The notes below the pieces were generated by a model that saw only the letters and a program-made list of their open reading frames with translations, was not told the origin of the DNA and made no database searches. Shown here piece after piece: positions 6,680 through 8,153 of a stretch of DNA of 8,153 bases. This stretch comes from LH-M37 sp032251315 (GTDB taxonomy: Bacteria; Pseudomonadota; Gammaproteobacteria; SZUA-229), in contig JAVVEE010000089.1 of the NCBI GenBank assembly GCA_032251315.1, forward strand, positions 1-8,153. The letters are read 5' to 3'. The first letter of the stretch is position 1. Every line of letters begins with the position of its first letter. The position numbers were made by a program, and so were the translations under genes.

Positions 6680-8065
6680 ATGAACGAGAATGTTTCAAAG
6701 GTCATTGTAGGTTGTGAAGAATGGTGCGCTTTTCCTGAACTGGACATTCCTGCCATCAAGGCACGGGTCGATTCGGGGGCTAAAACCTCGTCCATTCATG
6801 CCTTTAATATTCAAAAAATCAGGCGGGAGGGCGAAACCTGGGTCAGTTTTGAAGTGCATCCTCTGCAAAACGACAGAAAAACCGTGGTGCGTTGTGAAAA
6901 GCCGGTGCTCGACAAGCGCATGGTCAAAAGCTCGAGTGGCGCTTCTGAAATGCGTTATGTGATCAACGCCACCATCAAACTTGGCAGCAATAAGTGGGAT
7001 ATTGAACTGACTCTGGCGAATCGTGACACCATGGGCTATCGTATGCTGCTGGGCCGTGAGGCCATGGGAGGGCGCCTGCTGGTCGATCCGGCGATGAGTT
7101 TTGCCATCGGTAACATTTCCCGGGAGGACGTGAATGACTTCTACGGTAAAGATAAAACCCCGCGCACCGGCCTGAAAATAGGACTGCTGGCAAGTAATCC
7201 GGAACTGTACAGCAACCAGCGCATTCTAGAAGCGGGGGATGAGCATGGCCATGAGATGGTGTTTTTAAACATCAAGCAATGCTATATGAAACTCGACGCC
7301 GTCTCCCCCGAAGTACACTATCGCGGCGGTACCATGCTTAAAGATCTCGATGCCGTTATCACCCGCATACGTCCCAGCGCCACCTTTTATGGCTGTGCGC
7401 TAACGCGACAGTTCGAAAGCATGGGCATTTACACCATCAACTCATCAAGAGCCATTACCCAGTCCAGAGACAAAGTATTCGCCCTGCAACTACTGCTCAA
7501 AAACGGCGTGGATATTCCCACTACCGGTTTTGCCAATTCGCCCATGGAAACCAGCGATTTGATTGAGATGGTCGACGGCGCACCGCTGGTGGTCAAGTTG
7601 CTGGAGCGAGGTCACGGCCGGGGCGTGGTTCTGGCAACGACCAGAAAAGCGGCCGAGAGTGTCGTCAATGCATTTAAATCGCTCGGTGCTAATTTACTCA
7701 TTCAAAAATTTATCAAAGAGGCGAAAGGCAAAGATTTACGATGCCTTGTCATCGACGGCAAAGTCGTCGCAGCCGTGGAGCACGAAGCCGCACCGGGTGA
7801 TTTTAGAGCCGACAGCCAACTGGGTGCTTCAGCCTACGTCGTCAAAATAACACCTCAAGAAAGAGCGGTCGCTATCAAGGCCGCCAAAACACTGGGCCTG
7901 AAAGTAGCCGGTGTCGACATTATCCGTTCTCACGAAGGCCCCTTATTACTAGAAGTGAAATCAACTCCCGGTCTGGAACCCATCGAAATCGCCACCGGCA
8001 AAGACATCGCCGGTTTAATGATCTCGGCGATAGAGAAAAAGCTGAACTGGAAAGGGAAAATATGA
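6680..8065 (+). CDS. RimB-like retropepsin domain fused to RimK-like ATP-grasp ligase
   Basis: This 461-residue two-domain protein begins with a RimB / 'ATP-dependent zinc protease' retropepsin-type domain (residues about 5-157). It has the catalytic Asp motif DSGAKTSS (31-38) and the later LLGREAMGGRLLVDP (123-137). Residues about 165-458 align with E. coli RimK, the ligase that adds glutamates to ribosomal protein S6: KIGLL...ELYS, RQFESMGIYTINSS, SRDK (262-265), PLVVKLLERGHGRGVVLA, IKEAKGKDLRCL, GDFR (373-376) and VAGVDIIRS. In Pseudomonas, RimB removes the glutamates RimK adds, so the fusion joins presumed writer and eraser. Several expected ligase residues differ: E-Y of the QEYI motif is K343-F344, the SN after GDFR is A377-D378, HRGG is replaced by QLGA, and the metal-binding ExN is E425-V-K427. 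D413 and E425 are kept. Ligase activity is therefore doubtful. The ATG at 6680 has no strong Shine-Dalgarno, but the domain starts immediately after it. The gene stands alone, flanked by repeats on both sides. Confidence 0.88.
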   Translation: MNENVSKVIVGCEEWCAFPELDIPAIKARVDSGAKTSSIHAFNIQKIRREGETWVSFEVHPLQNDRKTVVRCEKPVLDKRMVKSSSGASEMRYVINATIKLGSNKWDIELTLANRDTMGYRMLLGREAMGGRLLVDPAMSFAIGNISREDVNDFYGKDKTPRTGLKIGLLASNPELYSNQRILEAGDEHGHEMVFLNIKQCYMKLDAVSPEVHYRGGTMLKDLDAVITRIRPSATFYGCALTRQFESMGIYTINSSRAITQSRDKVFALQLLLKNGVDIPTTGFANSPMETSDLIEMVDGAPLVVKLLERGHGRGVVLATTRKAAESVVNAFKSLGANLLIQKFIKEAKGKDLRCLVIDGKVVAAVEHEAAPGDFRADSQLGASAYVVKITPQERAVAIKAAKTLGLKVAGVDIIRSHEGPLLLEVKSTPGLEPIEIATGKDIAGLMISAIEKKLNWKGKI

Positions 8066-8076
8066 AAACATAGTAG

Positions 8077-8153
8077 GCAGTTAGCAGTTAGCAGTTAGCA
8101 GTTAGCAGTTAGCAGTTAGCAGTTAGCAGTTAGCAGTTAGCAGTTAGCAGTTA
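8077..8153 (+). repeat. Heptamer tandem repeat (GCAGTTA)n
   Basis: Eleven perfect head-to-tail copies of the 7-mer GCAGTTA occupy the last 77 bases and reach the window edge, so the true array is longer or of unknown length. It starts 12 bases after the stop of the RimB-RimK-like gene. Because the unit is 7 nt and contains TAG across the junction, every forward frame meets a stop within 21 nt, so it does not code. Perfect identity suggests recent expansion by slippage, or an assembly artefact at a contig end. Confidence 0.95.

Noticed and set aside
8077..8153. CRISPR array at the window end
   Set aside because: The units are 7-bp head-to-tail with no spacers.

Overview
The window looks like chromosomal DNA of a gammaproteobacterium. 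The coding regions are moderately GC-rich, the predicted proteins are proteobacterial in style, and a RimK-type ligase resembles the enterobacterial protein along much of its length. The taxonomic call is an inference from protein style; there is no rRNA or other marker gene. Four protein genes are supported. The gaps between them are unusually rich in repeats.

Layout. Bases 1-113 (minus strand) hold an internal piece of an IS66-type transposase, cut off next to a small palindrome (122-147). A gene-free leader follows, with a plausible sigma70-type promoter (327-355). Bases 490-2221 (plus) encode a SulP-family anion transporter whose frame is broken by one extra base near 1651; its C-terminal STAS domain continues in another frame. 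A terminator-like hairpin (2241-2268) and a 204-bp multi-hairpin repeat (copy A, 2287-2490) separate it from a convergent 907-residue P2-type cation ATPase (2537-5260, minus). Upstream of the ATPase lies a 168-bp near-palindrome with 15-bp perfect ends (5296-5463). A small YkgJ-type cysteine-cluster protein follows (5551-5979, minus). Its upstream region carries a 108-bp hairpin with 28-bp perfect arms (6029-6136), then copy B of the multi-hairpin repeat (6315-6513). The last gene (6680-8065, plus) fuses a RimB-like retropepsin domain to a RimK-like ATP-grasp domain. It is followed almost at once by eleven perfect copies of the heptamer GCAGTTA, which run off the window end.

How the genes relate. 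SulP and the P-type ATPase are both inner-membrane ion transporters, but they are convergent and so not co-transcribed. YkgJ and the ATPase point the same way but are about 290 bp apart with a MITE-like palindrome between them. The fusion protein stands alone. I see no multi-gene operon and no defence, CRISPR or biosynthetic system.

The two observations I rate highest are these. First, the two-copy multi-hairpin element is built from an internally repeated three-hairpin module, and the copies differ by a compensatory base-pair change. Second, the writer/eraser fusion protein has an ATP-grasp half that has lost several residues expected for RimK catalysis, including an Asn metal ligand replaced by Lys.
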